64,000 nt of DNA from Trichaptum fuscoviolaceum (taxonomy: Eukaryota > Basidiomycota > Agaricomycetes > Hymenochaetales > Trichaptaceae): NCBI GenBank assembly GCA_910574455.1, contig CAJSYZ010000004.1, positions 1,364,001-1,428,000 of the forward strand, given 5' to 3'. The position numbers and the translations under genes were made by a program. Below the pieces are notes generated by a model. The model was not told the DNA's origin. It ran no database searches and was given only the letters and a program-made list of their open reading frames with translations. Every line of letters begins with the position of its first letter. The stretch's first letter is position 1. Below, piece by piece: positions 10,424 through 22,549 of the stretch.

Positions 10424-12453
10424 GATGAACTTTGAGGAGGTAAGTGCGACTGGTGAATTCGACTTGGGTTCTCTAGCGCCTTTCTGCGTCAGTATTTATA
10501 CCTCTGCGGCAATCCCTTCTTCGGCCACAGACGGTCCTCCAATTGTGAGCTTTTCTCGCATGTAATACACGTGCAACTCATATGCTCTCTGTGGGTGAAG
10601 TATAAGCTTCCAAGAGTTTTTACACGGTCACCGAACGAGATCTGGAACAAAGCTTAGCGAGGTACTTTGAAGGCAGATCAATTGGGGAGACTTGCTTTCG
10701 GCGCGCGTTTATTCAATATTGATAATTCGACCCGCGCTTGGATGATACAGCAAACCGGCGGCGAAAACATGTGTACACGACTGTAAGTCGCTCTCTGAGT
10801 TGTCATGAATCAATTTGCATTCTCCGGTGTCAACTGACAAGTTTACCTAGTTTTTCATGACATTTTGCAAAACCTGCCGATCCTGGTAGCGTGTTCGGCA
10901 AGGATCTTCCACTCGGTTTGACTTTCTTCCCCTGCGCGACCCCAGATCCATGCTCTAGAAATCTTATTAATTCATTATCGAGCGTTCTCCGAGAAGCACG
11001 GCTTGCTGCATACCATTACGAATGCCGACTGTGTATCTTCTCGTGCGTCGCGTTACCGAGAGTCGTAGTGAATACGTTGGTGGCGGAGCTACAGCCTACT
11101 CCATAACGATCTGGAAGTCATGTTCTACATGTACTCAAAGACTCCGCCTGTCAGCGCCGTTCCCAACACGCCCTCTCAGGCTATCCGGCAACCATAATGG
11201 TCATTTGTCTCCTAATGAATCCCTCCGTTTTCTACAATGCATTGATTTATACACAAACCGACGCTACTGACATTTGCAGCACATCTCTCTCAATAGCATG
11301 CATCTCATACCCCGTTCTTTCAATTCCTAAATTATAAAAGTGGAATATTCCTACGTTTCTACGTAACGTGTTCCCTTTCCCGTCATCAGTAGGATTTGCC
11401 TTTAGACTCAGGTTACGATCAGCACCGGATCCGGTGACAAACGAACCTGTCGATCCCAAGTCCGTTACGAGACCGAACCCCGAGAAGCTTATGCATGTAC
11501 TTCTGAGGCTCCATTCCGACGAAGCCGAATTCAATAATCGATCACAGGCTCGGTCACTGGGCGCTCTCAACATTGTTAGCAGCGCACATGGATTGTGCAG
11601 AGTGACATACGCGTCTCTCCCACACACCCCGGAAGAAGCACCGTTTCATAAAGCTTTGGCTACCCGAGACCGAGACCTGGCTTATTCCTTGTGGATTATG
11701 TACAGCTTTTTGACGACCGCGGCTCTCATGTACATCATCTGCCGAGAGCGTACGGTCCTGTGCTTACTTTCCTATGATCCGCTCACGCTCACGGCACTAT
11801 GTTTTGTCACCGAAGACTGATGGGTGATCGGAACTTTCCCCAGTATACGATCAGAGTCACCAAGCTCTTGGCAGGACGTGTTATTCTAAGAATGAGTGAG
11901 TGCATCACACAGAATAGCGGCCACTCACTCGCGCGTAGTGTGCATTGCCCTCGCCTGGCTGAATACTGGCCAAACATGAACAAGGAAGCACCGTACTTTC
12001 CGGAATCCGTTTTTGGCGGATTTTGCAGAGCAAGAATGTTTCGATTTTACCCGCATTTCCACTCAGGTACGCTCTTTACAGTTTAGAAAATTTCCGACAA
12101 AATTGTAGAGAACAATCGCGAAAAGGATCAAACGTAAGTTAAGCGATGCATTGTCTTCAGAATGACTATTTGCTGCAAGTCAGTACTCTACAAAGCGAAG
12201 GGGTATTTGGAAAAGTTCTTAGACTCCTTACTTACGAAAGTGACTATGTAGACGAAAAACGGGGCCCGCGCGCTGCCACACTTCTACAGGCAACATCTGC
12301 ATACCATGTTACACGAAGCCCATAACATGGCCGTGTATGACCGAGCATATGCAACCGACCCTCAGAACTTCCTCGCGCATAAAAGCAGCTGATGATAGTG
12401 AGTAGAGAGCCAAGTCGGATTCACCAGTCGCACTTACCTCCTCAAAGTCCATC
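10424..12453. other. Divergent intergenic region between the twin secreted-protein genes
   Basis: The two twins are transcribed outward from this 2.0-kb spacer. About 60 bases before each ATG are nearly identical (CACCAGTCGCACTTACCTCC just upstream of both starts). Each has its own TATA-like box (TATAAATA for A, GCATAAAAG near 12377 for B). Beyond that the promoters diverge. Open frames at 11368-11820 (plus) and 11247-11627 (minus) overlap each other and match nothing I know, so I leave them out. Confidence 0.55.
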
Positions 12454-12912
12454 ATGCAGTTCACTCAGACAATCCTCTCCGTCGCCGCCCTCCTGTTTGC
12501 CGCCGCAGGCACAGGAAACGCTGCCGCTCTCGAGGCTGTAAGTTCCTAATCTTGCAGCGCTCATGAATGCCCCTCACTGACTTCTCGAGCAGAGGGCTGC
12601 CGCTGTCGAGTTCTGCACGGCCAACAACTTCCAGGGAAACTGCGTCAACATCTTCCCCTCGAACGGTCAATGCGTGACCTTCGGCTCCGACTTCAACGAC
12701 CAAGTTTCTAGCATCCACGTCCAGAGCGGCACGACCTGCACGGTCTTTGTGTAAGTCCTGGTACACCCACTGCTTCAAGAGAAGTACTCACGCATATGTG
12801 TATCAGCAACAATGGCTGCTCCGGAAACAACCTCTTCATCGGTTCTGACGTCGCCGCGCTCGGAGACTTCAACTTCAACGATGTCATTAGTTCTTTCTCT
12901 TGCAGCGGCTGA
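12454..12912 (+). CDS. Small secreted beta/gamma-crystallin-like protein, copy B
   Basis: Exons 12454-12537, 12593-12750 and 12807-12912 join to a 115-residue precursor. A hydrophobic signal peptide (to about residue 24, ending near GTGNAAA) precedes a mature domain with six Cys. Motifs FQGNCVNI, FNDQVSSIHV and a second half FNFNDVISSFSC give the two-motif pattern of beta/gamma crystallins. The protein should be exported and disulfide-bonded. It is the mirror copy of the gene at 9965-10423: same length including introns, same intron phases, nearly the same mature protein. The 5' leader ACCTCCTCAAAGTCCATC is also shared. No enzymatic residues are visible. Similar small secreted proteins in fungi are often developmentally regulated, but nothing here shows when this one is used. 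Confidence 0.82.
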
Positions 12913-13277
12913 GAAGAGATTAGCTTACAGTATGCTCAAATTCGTCCGGGTTTCTGAGGTGCAGACTATGTATTGTGATCATGTTTAGAATAGATAGCAT
13001 CTCTCGTAGAGGTTATAAGCATAAAGCTCTGGCATTCACGATACTGAGACTAAAGCCTGATCAGAAAAAAGTAAGTACTTGAGGTAAGTTTGTCCGGCAG
13101 ATTCCGACGTGCAGATCTCAGGCTTTGTCTAGACCATTCATGGTCATCGGCGATCCGCCCGACATTTAGACTTTTCTATTCGAAAGTTCGTCAGGAATGT
13201 TATTAACGACATTTGTCTTGTAGCGAGACTTTATTATACATGCTGGAAACGCTGGAAGGACATTGCGATACATACTA
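12913..13277. other. Intergenic region between two converging 3' ends
   Basis: This 365-base AT-rich spacer separates copy B from the minus-strand gene ending at 13278. No gene or clear repeat was seen. Confidence 0.4.
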
Positions 13278-15354
13278 CTAGATGTATGGGCTGACGTTCC
13301 TATCATATGCGGGCTCTGACATTGCATACCGATCTTCATTATAACAGATTAATGCATCGCCGATCCACTCTCGCCATTCCGGACGAAGACCATCACCAGT
13401 GAACACCCGAGGTCCTCTATTCCAGCGATTGACTGGATTGACTTCCATGGCAGGTTCGCGGTTGGGACCGTAACCTTCTATGCGCCTGCGTTGCATTCGA
13501 ACCTATCGAATAGTATAGAGTAAGATCAGCGGAAGAAGGTAATGGTCAGAAAGGAGCCGAAGAACATGATGTTATGGGGACGGAGGGTTCATAATCGATC
13601 GCGAGGTGCAATTTTCCACTTACATTTGACCTAGCAGATCTCCTCATGTTTCGCTCGGACCGGAAATCTTGTTTCCTACTTGCGTTAGTCCATTTGTCTT
13701 TGTAAGAGTCCACACGAAGGCCCTCCAATTCGAGATTTCGACATTGTCTACTTCTAGTATCGTATTCTAGATCACTTATTTCCTTGATTAAACCAGATTT
13801 GTCGCTCTGTAGAAGAGTTCTGCCATCGTCGGCTAAAAAATCCATATACGCTCCTAGTCTCTTGAGACCAGCGATTCTTGGCAACGTATCACAGCCTGAT
13901 GAGTAAGCTGACACGTATCTCGCCGCATCTCCAGGTCGAATATATTATATGAGAGCCACTCAACAAAACATAGGTAAATGAGAAATGCGAGCTTACCGGG
14001 CACCCCGTCGCAGTACATCATCCTGGCGGCACTTTGTAAAGCCCACATGGTCGGATTCTATAGTATTTGGCAAAGAAAGAAAAGGGAAATCACAACAACA
14101 TGAGCGATATGCATACATATTTTATGAAGCCACGCTTACCTTGAGAAACACAGTGACATCATCGTCGTGTACGATAGCTATTTTGGCTGGTGATAGGCCC
14201 TAAAATAGTACATACATCAAAATATATTATATGTCGAAGCGTATCCACCCTTACTTTGAATATCAATTCTGCCAGATCCTCATATACGTTACAAGATCGA
14301 GTCTAGAAGTTAGATGACTAGTTAGCATCAACTCAATTCAGAAATGAAACACTTACGATCTCATTGGCAATCTCTTGGCCATAAGTGTTCTCTAAGATGT
14401 CATCAACAGCTCTGACTTTGGGCGTAGCATTGTTGTCTCGGTCACTATCGTCATTTTTCGGCTGTGCGGCTGCTGTAAGTTTCAGCGAACGTAGCGTGCG
14501 CTCGATAAGTCGGTATCCCCTCAGAAAGATACACTGATCGCCAGTCTCGGAGTTCACCTTCTCTTCCTCTTTCTGGCAACCGTTACTGCCAGAAGAAGTA
14601 GAGGTGTTTGGACCGCATCGAATAGCGATGTTTGTGGAAGAACGCCAGCTATGGGTAAACGATGCAGCCGCTGTACCGGCGAGATTTGTTGGATCGTTGA
14701 TCGAAAAACCTGCCTCTGCGTTATTTTCCTTGTGAGAAAAAGTGACAGTTCCCCACTCTTTCGCAATATCAACCCCGGTGACGAAGATAAGATCGCGGAG
14801 ATTGACGTCCCACCCAAGGTTATCTCTGACGAAGGACAGCCAGTGTTTATAATTCTGGTGCATGTATTCTGAGAGCTTTGCAGTACTCCTGGCATTTTCA
14901 CGATCAGCGTGGCCTGTGAGCACGATGGAAGCCCCCCGTTGCTGATTACAGGAGAAGCTAAACTTCATGCCTGCGGGAAGATTGTTTCTTCGCAGCAATT
15001 AGTAGATGACGAGTTGATGAAGATGATTACTCACAGAGAGAGATCTAGGCTAGCAGCAGATGCACTCACGGATGATGAGTGCATTTCGCCAGGTGAATGT
15101 CTGTCGAGGAAGTAGGTTTTTTGCCATACCGCCTTAATGGGAATAAAGTCTTCCGGTACACCCTCGCAATTGATGACCTGGTCTGCTGAATAGAAAGCGT
15201 TGAAGGCCCTGTGAAACTTGCCATGATTATCAACATATCCTACATCGCCAATGCGGACACGGTCGTATTCGCCGGCGGGGTTGGGCTCGTATAGTGGATA
15301 TCCGTGTCCAAGTGACCGAAGGCAATCTCGATAGACGTCGACTGCTGTTTGCAT
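13278..15354 (-). CDS. Orphan Agaricomycete family protein, seven exons
   Basis: Exons on the minus strand are 15354-15035, 14987-14357, 14302-14255, 14199-14140, 14057-13997, 13895-13624 and 13502-13278; they join in frame to about 538 residues. The N-terminal block (GYPLYEPNPAGEYDRVRIGDVGYVD in part, then FHRAFNAF and GVPEDF), the FSFSC block, the DLIFVTG strand, the QCIFLRGYR strand and a late IAIVHDDDV strand are the signature of a large uncharacterised family I know from mushroom genomes. In that family the IxHDDDV-type end is usual. The 140 residues after it (LKRLGAYMDFLADDG onward, then a Trp-rich end) are less familiar and could be a separate gene or a lineage-specific tail. No catalytic function is known. 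There is no signal peptide or membrane helix. Confidence 0.65.
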
Positions 15355-16413
15355 GGTCCTCTTGCGGGGTCGCGCCTATTATCTGTAGAGAACGAAACTC
15401 GAAGATATAGGTAGTGAGAACAACGCGTGCACAGCCTCTTTACGGTTGCATGGCTGTGCCGGTGCAGAACTGAGGCTGAGTATCAGGCTTCTTTGAGTCC
15501 ATCAGATTAGCCATGAGGAACAAATGACGTCCCAAAGCCTAAATCGAGAGACTCAGGAGTACAAGGGGTACGTATGTCTAGGCTCACATCAGTGCAAAGC
15601 ATCTTGCAGCTCAGTGGGTAGGTAAGTAACTTGAAGTGGAGTGAAGTTTGTGTGTTAAGCGCCAGGAACTTAAAGCTGTGTCCCTATCTGTCAAACGGGC
15701 ATTCAAAAAGTTGTTTGCGTGGGATGGCGCAAAACAAGGTCAGAATATAGTTATCCAGTAGATTCAGACAGCAAGATAGAGATGGAGTTGTGGCCAACAC
15801 TGACATACCCAGCAGAGAGTCGACAGTGGTCGATATTAATACCTCCGAGATCGCTATTCGTGAAAATACTGATAACTGAATCATTGCGGATCCAGTTTTC
15901 CATGCAGAGAACAAAGCAAGTTGTACGCGGGCTCCGTACTGCTACAGGGAGTAGAGTAGATGCTCGCCGAGGTAGGTTCGAGTGGGGAAGAAGTATGTAA
16001 GGAGTCTTTGCCGGTTGTCGTTTGTTGGTTCGGGCACTGTATCCCCTAGTAAATTCGAACGTGTCAGTTTTCACCGGGGTTTCTCCGCTTTTTCTTTATT
16101 ATGTAAACTGTAATGCTTTTGCCTTTTTACCTCTTTTTCAAACTCAAAGACCCGGAATGGGGAGTAAGGGATCTGCCGGCGAAGCTCGGCCCGTTATCTA
16201 TTGATCATTGTCGGTAATTTAAAACTCCAACTTCGTAATTTAAACTCCGAGAATTTGAACCTAGTCCTCTCACCCTTCAAAATTGCATGCATTGCTCTAT
16301 GATCCACTGTTCTGCTTCTCATGTGAAAAATCAACCTGTCTAAAGAAGCTTAAAGATAAATCAAGAAATAGTGGCGGCCCGAGGGTAGGACTACAGGAAC
16401 TTAACCGCTTGCA
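15355..16413. other. Intergenic region, no supported gene
   Basis: A 1.06-kb stretch between a start and a 3' end. It includes an imperfect tandem repeat near 16210-16250 (GTAATTTAAACTCC twice). Overlapping open frames at 15684-16074 on both strands carry no recognisable domain. Confidence 0.4.
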
Positions 16414-18701
16414 CTACACCCTCGGAGTAAGAATAACAGGTAGCCTCCCGCTCTTTACTACAACGAAGTCCTGGATCTCCTCCTCCCATAGACCAGGGTC
16501 ATATCCATCTGCGAAGCGCATGTCAAAGCGTTGCATCAGCAAAGCCACAACCATGCGCATCTCCACCAGCGCGAGATTGCGTCCAGCGCAGTTCGCAGGT
16601 CCGTAGGAGAAGGGGATGAATGCTGCGGTGTTCGTATTGACGATGTCTTCCTTGTCAGATGATACTGGAGCAGACTTCTCGGAGATCTGGCTTTGAGGAG
16701 CATTAGCCTCTGCGAGAGCTTGCGCAGGAGTGCGTTTGGAGGCGCTGGAATGTAGCCAGCGCTCGGGCCAAAACGTATCGGGGCATGGTGAGAAATTTGC
16801 AGGGTCTCGGAATAATGTATACGGAGGTACGACAACTGCAGTACCTTCAGGTATGAAGCTGTTAAGGCTCATAAGAATCAGATAAAGCTGGCAAGGTAGA
16901 CTGTGGTAATGTAACGTACTGGGAACCGATCCAATGACCCCCGCTTCCTCTCTCAGGTGCACGCTGGATGCCACTGGGAACAGGTGGGTGCATACGCATT
17001 GCTTCGTTTCTGAACGAAGGTCATTTCGGGATCATAAATCAGTACCGATAATCAAGCATTCTCACATGACAGCGTTCAAATAGGGCAGCTCCGATAACCG
17101 AGCAGCATCAAATGGATCTCCCTCACCAACCGGGAATGATGCGTCAAGCTCCTTTTGCAACTTCTTGTAGCATCCCGGGTTTGCAATTATGAGGCAGAAG
17201 AGGCCGCTAAGAACAGTAGATGTTGTATCTGAACCTGCAACGATCGCGAGCTGACCGTCAGACACAACCTCTGCATCCGTGGGGGGCTCTTTCTCCAGAT
17301 TGTCCTCGTCAATCTGTAAGAGTGAAGTCAGAACGCGTTCACTTGGGGCTGACTCACAAGGTACTTACGAGGTGATGAAATAGATCCTTAGTCATTGAGC
17401 CACGCTTCTTGCGCTCGGCAACCATTTCTTTAACAAACTCATTCGTGCGAGCTACTTTCGCATTCACGAACGGTATCAGTCTCTTGACAGAGGCTATCCA
17501 AGGGATATGTTGAATTAATGAAGCCGCTCTAAGGATGATAACTCAGTGCTACGGCAGTCGAGCTTAGAGACGGAAAAGACTTACTCCAATGACTCCTCCA
17601 GCATAGTCCAAATACCAATCTTGTCTCGTCCATCACGCATAAGCTCAAACCCTCCCCCGAATCTATGATAAATTAGTAAAACTCTGCTCACCTCGACAAA
17701 TAGTTTATGCTTACGCCATATCACCCATAAAATCAGTCCTGTAGATATCAAGATATAGTTCTGATCGATGGAGCACTCAGACGAAGTATTACGTACGTGA
17801 AGTAACTAAGCCACTGAGCAAGGTCAATATAGTTCTCTGAGCTTGAATCGCCTTTGGTGGACCGCCTTTGGAGCTCGTCGACGAGCTGAAGAGCGCGCTT
17901 GATGACAATTGGTTCGTAGTTTTTGACGGAGATTGTGCTGAAGGCCCGAATCCAGCGTTTCCGTCGGGCAACATGCTCGTGGAGAAATCTCATCGAGATA
18001 ATGCTCCGGGATCGTGCTTCTGGTCCAGAGCGTGCATCCCACACTGCAATATCATTTAGCACGAATAATGTTGGAGATACAAACAAGACGCACTAGGACC
18101 TTTCGCCATTCCATTTGCGCCCAGAATTGACGATATTGCGGCGGCATCGGAGACAGATATTTCGTTCGGCCCTGCACAGTACTCATTAGTCCAGATACTC
18201 TCGTTTTCGTACAGAGACAGACATACCAATCCGCACATAGTGTCCGTATTTATCATGGAGCTTCTTGTAACAGATGTGGTTCTTGCCGCTTGCCATGATG
18301 AAAACATTCCAGAACTTCGAGACCTTAGCAAAGAAGGGGCCAGGATACTTGTAGAGCGGGTGGAAAGGGGAGATGCGGTATATGACTATCGAAGAAGTGA
18401 GCGCCATGTAGAAGGTGGAGAATGAAACTACGATAGCCGCAACGAGAGATGTGAAGTGCATGGCCATGAAAGGGACTGATATCGACGGTATGACAACGAG
18501 CAACAGGAAAGTCGGTAAGCACTGCCCCGGAGTAGGCTCATATCTCTTGTATAGCGAATGCGTCACCTAAAGAGCCAGTTCGATGAGCTCTGAAGAATGA
18601 AGGCATGTCAAATCATCACTCACAAGAGCACAAACAACGGCAATTAAAGCTGCACCAGGCAAGGAGACGCTAGGCGGCAGCAATGCCATGGGTACCACCA
18701 T
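16414..18701 (-). CDS. Cytochrome P450 monooxygenase
   Basis: A haem-thiolate oxygenase anchored in the endoplasmic reticulum; substrate unknown. Reading 5' to 3', a first exon starting at 18701 and the exon to 18186 supply hydrophobic helices and the proline hinge (YKYPGPFFAK). Later exons give the I-helix oxygen-binding AGSDTTS (near 17220), the ExxR residues EAMR (at about 17000, created by splicing), the PERW motif FWPERW and the haem loop FSYGPANCAG with its Cys ligand (near 16600). At least nine exons are separated by short GT-AG introns. All core motifs are present, so the gene looks intact. The sequence style matches the basidiomycete P450s often annotated 'high nitrogen upregulated monooxygenase'; that label is from memory. 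The Arg of FxxGxRxCxG is Ala here. Confidence 0.88.
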
Positions 18702-19762
18702 CTCTGATAAATGCAGTCCTTTGCACTCATCTTTAGAAAGCTAGAAAGAGAGCCTTATATTGCAGCGCGCGGTCCTTCGCCTATTACTTTTGGAGGGGAG
18801 CAATCATCTGTAATCTGGAGGGTTGGAGGAGAGAAATCGCCGACATCGCAAACGTAGCAAGTTCCTTGCTATTGAGACGCGAACCGAGACTCACATGTCC
18901 TGACTTCCGCATCTCTCGGGTATTTATTCGACAAATCATATGTTTCAAGCCTCATAACGTACCGGTAAGTCGCGCTTTCGTAGAAGTGATAGATTCGTAG
19001 CCATAAGGACGACTGTTCCAAACAATGGACATCGTACCTTGGTCTCAGACATCCGGATTTGTAACGCCGTAAGATATTCGAAATATGTGATGATTGCTTA
19101 TACATACTGGTTGCAGTGGGCGAAATTGTTCGGAAAGGTCGGCTATAGCTTCTAGGGCAGTTCGACATGTAGTCAGAGAGTATAAGACGGATGGACAGTG
19201 CCTAGAGCAAGTGTGATTGCAAGCTCGAAAGAAGAATCTGAGGGTGAGTGTGGTACTCGTCGTGCAACGAAAAGGGAGACATTTTGGTAGGGCGCAGTGA
19301 TGAGCCACTTTGTAGTGCGAGCTGATTAGCCACAGAACACCAAGCCAAGTCTAATTCCTTTGAGGAATGTAAGGTTTTGCACAGCGAGTAAGTTTGCTTT
19401 GCTCGAATGAAAATAGTTGCTCACGAGGTGACGAGACTACGTAATATGGGCGTAGCTACTAGTAGTACACTGGCACTGTCCTCGGCCGTCAATCTATTGC
19501 TGAAAATACCGTAGTTCGACAATTGGCTTTCAGACACTGACCAAGATATTCTAGCCCTCAAGCCTTAGTAGCTACGAGGCCTCACGGCAATAATATGCGT
19601 AATACGTATACTACTCGGCAGGATGACGCGATGACCGTACTACGCGTGGGAGGTGTCGCTGCTGGGAGATGATATAAACACTGCTACCCGATTTTGTTTC
19701 TTTTGCACATCCTACTCGCGAAATTTAGACCTTACATTGCGTTCCAGCAAAACGAAGTTCTC
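18702..19762. other. Intergenic region between divergent P450 and FMP52-like genes
   Basis: This 1.06-kb stretch probably holds both promoters. A TATAAACA-like box near 19672-19680 precedes the FMP52-like gene. No gene was supported. Confidence 0.45.
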
Positions 19763-20857
19763 ATGTCGGGAAAATCTGCGTTGCTGATTGGTGCTACGGG
19801 AGCGGTGGGCAAACATGTGCTTCGGGAACTCATTGCGTCGAAGGAGTACGCTCGGGTTGGAGAGTACGGACGACGCGTAACCCCAAAGGACCAGCTCGGC
19901 GAAGGAAGCAGCAAGCTAGAACAGAAGACGATTGACTTTGAGAAGCTGGAGGATGCTGGGTTGAAGGATGGAAAATGGGATGTTGTCTTCGTTACGTATG
20001 TCCCGCCACTAGAATGTTGTCGGGTTGCAGTTTAACATGAGACATTTCCGATGCAGATTAGGAACAACCCGAGCGGCAGCAGGCAGTGCTGCTGCATTCG
20101 AGAAGATAGACCGAGAGTGAGTCCTTACAGACGGCCTACATTGATTGCCACTGACGAAGTACATCATTTCTTCAGATATGTAGTGAACTCAGCTCGGGCG
20201 GCGAAGTCGGATGACCCCTCCCACAAACAAACACTTCTCTATTGCTCAGTAAGCTGCTGTTCCTGCAAGCTGCTCCCTTATTGTAACCTGTCTGCCTTCT
20301 ACAGTCTACTGGCGCAAATGCAAATTCCCCATTCCTTTATCCGAAGTAGGTCACTCCGAGCGTCCGGGATGGAATGTTATTCTCGCTCTTTTGTCTGACC
20401 CTTAAATGCGATTTCAGGAGCAAAGGCTTGACTGAGAATCAGCTTGCTGAGCTAGGATATAGCGATACCATAATCTTCCGTCCCGGCTTCCTCGCGAACG
20501 CCGAACGACCTGGATCTCGAATCATGGAATCTCTCGCTGCGTATGTCCTTTAGTCCTTGCATAACGGACCATAGCTCACATTGACATCGAATCTTGCAGG
20601 CCGTTTACCAAAGTAGCTTCGTGGGTTAGCTCTGGTATCCAAATCGATGTACGGTTTTTGCCCTCATTAATGTTGCAGCTAACCAAAACTTATCCCAGGT
20701 GTCCGTACTCGGGAAAAGCATGATTCGTGCTGGCTTCTTAGGTTCCTCCGCTCTTCCGACCTCAGTGAAGGCAACTCAAGACAAGACACCAGGCGGTGCC
20801 ACATTTACCGTCATCGGCAACGCCGGAGCCATTGCTCTTGCGAAGGAAAGCGTATGA
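19763..20857 (+). CDS. FMP52: FMP52/TIP30-like NAD(P)-binding oxidoreductase
   Basis: An atypical short-chain dehydrogenase with the N-terminal Rossmann motif GATGAVGKH. It then has the family blocks LGTTRAAAGSAAAFEKIDRE, the active-site-like YPKSKG (Y-x-x-x-K) and the diagnostic IIFRPGFL. In yeast the homologue Fmp52 sits on the mitochondrial outer membrane; the human relative is HTATIP2/TIP30. Exons begin at 19763-19995 and 20057 and continue through at least five more short exons to the TGA at 20855-20857. Splicing restores frame at each junction I checked. The TGA and its 3' untranslated sequence are repeated at 22398, see the relic entry. The reaction in fungi is not defined. The ATG at 19763 is chosen because it starts the Rossmann fold directly. 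Confidence 0.82.
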
Positions 20858-20921
20858 TACACAGTGATAGCACCTTTCTATATGTCTTTGTATAGTTAGC
20901 GGTTTGAGTTGTAAATTAGTA
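20855..20921 (+). repeat. Direct repeat copy 1 (stop codon and 3' UTR of the FMP52-like gene)
   Basis: These 67 bases starting at the TGA recur at 22398-22464 with about five mismatches. The repeat is interrupted at its right end by the inverted-repeat element at 20922. Confidence 0.85.
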
Positions 20922-21256
20922 TTACACCCATTTGCATAAAGGATGACAGTCCGTAAAAATAGAGTAGTTTCGCGAGTAAAGGAAAGCCGGAGCTCGGGAT
21001 GTAACGGCGAGAAGTTCCGAGCCTGTCGTCATTGGCTTGAAAAGAAATCAGCCAATGACTCTGCAGTGATCTTCGGCTGGATGACAACATTTGGAGACCG
21101 ATCGTGCCGCTTTACTTTATTCGGACAACATTCGCAGACCTACTGGGCTGCCTTTACTTTATTTGGCTTCCCGGCACTTCGGCATTGCTCTTCACGTAAC
21201 GGCCTCTTCTTTCTCTTTTTTTGCCCGACTGTCATCCTTTATGAAAATGGGTGTAA
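20922..21256. mobile_element. Short inverted-repeat element (MITE-like)
   Basis: The arms 20922-20951 and 21227-21256 are inverted repeats with 29 of 30 bases matching (outer end TTACACCCATT, inner end GGATGACAGTC). The inner 275 bases hold no transposase. The second copy of the surrounding repeat at 22398 continues ATTAGTA-ATCTACGAAC, while here ATTAGTA, the element, then TAATTTACAAAC is found. That copy therefore looks like the empty site, and a TA target duplication fits. Family assignment (Tc1/mariner-like) is tentative. Confidence 0.65.
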
Positions 21257-22397
21257 TTTACAAACTTTCAAATAGGAGTTCAGCACCGTAATATAGCAAT
21301 ATGGCCCTCTCGGCCGTCGAGCGGCTCCGAGTCTACGAAGTGAACAGGCAGGTACGTACTTCAAGTAAGTTGGTGTCCAGAACCACAAGTGCACAAGCGC
21401 GCAAATGATGACATCGCCTTCCGGCTTGGAAAATCGTAACTGACTTTCGGATTGTTGAACAGGTACAGAAAGCCGCTGGTGGCTACCTCATAGGCTCGCA
21501 AGCCAACCGTTAGTGTAGTGTTGTAGTAACGGCTGGTACGACTCAATCAGAAGTGGCCGAGTCACCACAATTTAACCGATTTTAAATTGAATATAAAGGG
21601 AAGGACCCTACTGTCTGACCGAAAGAGTGGGAGTGAGACAAAATAAGAGTAAAAGTCCCACGCGATTTGCGCCGGTCATATGTAGGTCCGACGCGCGCGT
21701 CTACGTGCCTCAACGTACCGCGACGTCGTATTTATGTCGTAGTTTATGCAACATTCTACATCGTTGAAGTGCCCATTAGGGGAGCGTAATCAAAATAAAA
21801 TATTCATTGATGCTACTCCAGGTGAAAAAAGATCATATAGAAAAAAACCTAAGCTCACGAGTAGAGTCAATTTGAGCACGGTAGCTGCAACTCCGAACAG
21901 CTTGAGCACATTGTCACATTACAAGACTCCTTCGAGAGCAAGCGCGATACATTACAATATGTGAGATATCAGCCAGCTTCTCCCGTACCCAAGCGTCCGC
22001 ACATACAGGATTTGAATACAAGTTGAACTTCAATAAAAAAAGAATGTCCAGGACTCGGGACTCGGAAACCATCGGCAACTTAAGAACCCTGTGAAAATCT
22101 GCCTTTACTAAGCTGAATAATCAGGCACAATGTGACTGATGGGTCACAATGACGTTACAGGCCTCCTTACTGATTGAGTCATACCAGTCGTTTCTCTTTC
22201 ACGACACAAACGACTGGTTTACGAGTCTAGCTACCTCATCCCGTCAGGTCATTACAGACGTCTTGCACAGCTGTCCGCTCGCTATGTTCCACTCCAACTG
22301 ATACACGTATGAATGGATGTTCCACTTCTATACTATTTTCCGCCTTTGATTCATGACTCCTCGAGTACGCTTGGAGTCTTCTGCAAAGAAACCCACA
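21257..22397. other. Intergenic region between FMP52-like repeat copies
   Basis: AT-rich, with scattered short frames and no recognised gene. The last 25 bases (CTTCTGCAAAGAAACC before the ATGA) resemble a decayed form of the FMP52 C-terminal codons. This suggests remains of a duplicated gene. Confidence 0.4.
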
Positions 22398-22475
22398 TGA
22401 TACACAATAATAGCACCTTTCTATATGTCTTTGTACAGTTAGCGGTCTGAGTTGTACATTAGTAATCTACGAACT
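22398..22475 (+). pseudogene. Relic of a duplicated FMP52-like 3' end
   Basis: The sequence repeats the stop codon and 3' untranslated region of the gene ending at 20857, with about 62 of 67 bases conserved. The upstream codons are degraded and the rest of the gene is missing. Confidence 0.55.
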
Positions 22476-22549
22476 TAGTCTATTGTCTATCATATCCGAA
22501 GCCTTTGTGAGTTAAAAGAATCAAAGGGAAAATCAGCTCAAGAAAATAA

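Noticed and set aside
11247..11820. Overlapping 126- and 150-codon frames between the twins
   Set aside because: No domain, opposite strands and no splice support.
13491..13510. tRNA-like TTCGAACC sequence
   Set aside because: It is at a splice junction and there is no cloverleaf around it.
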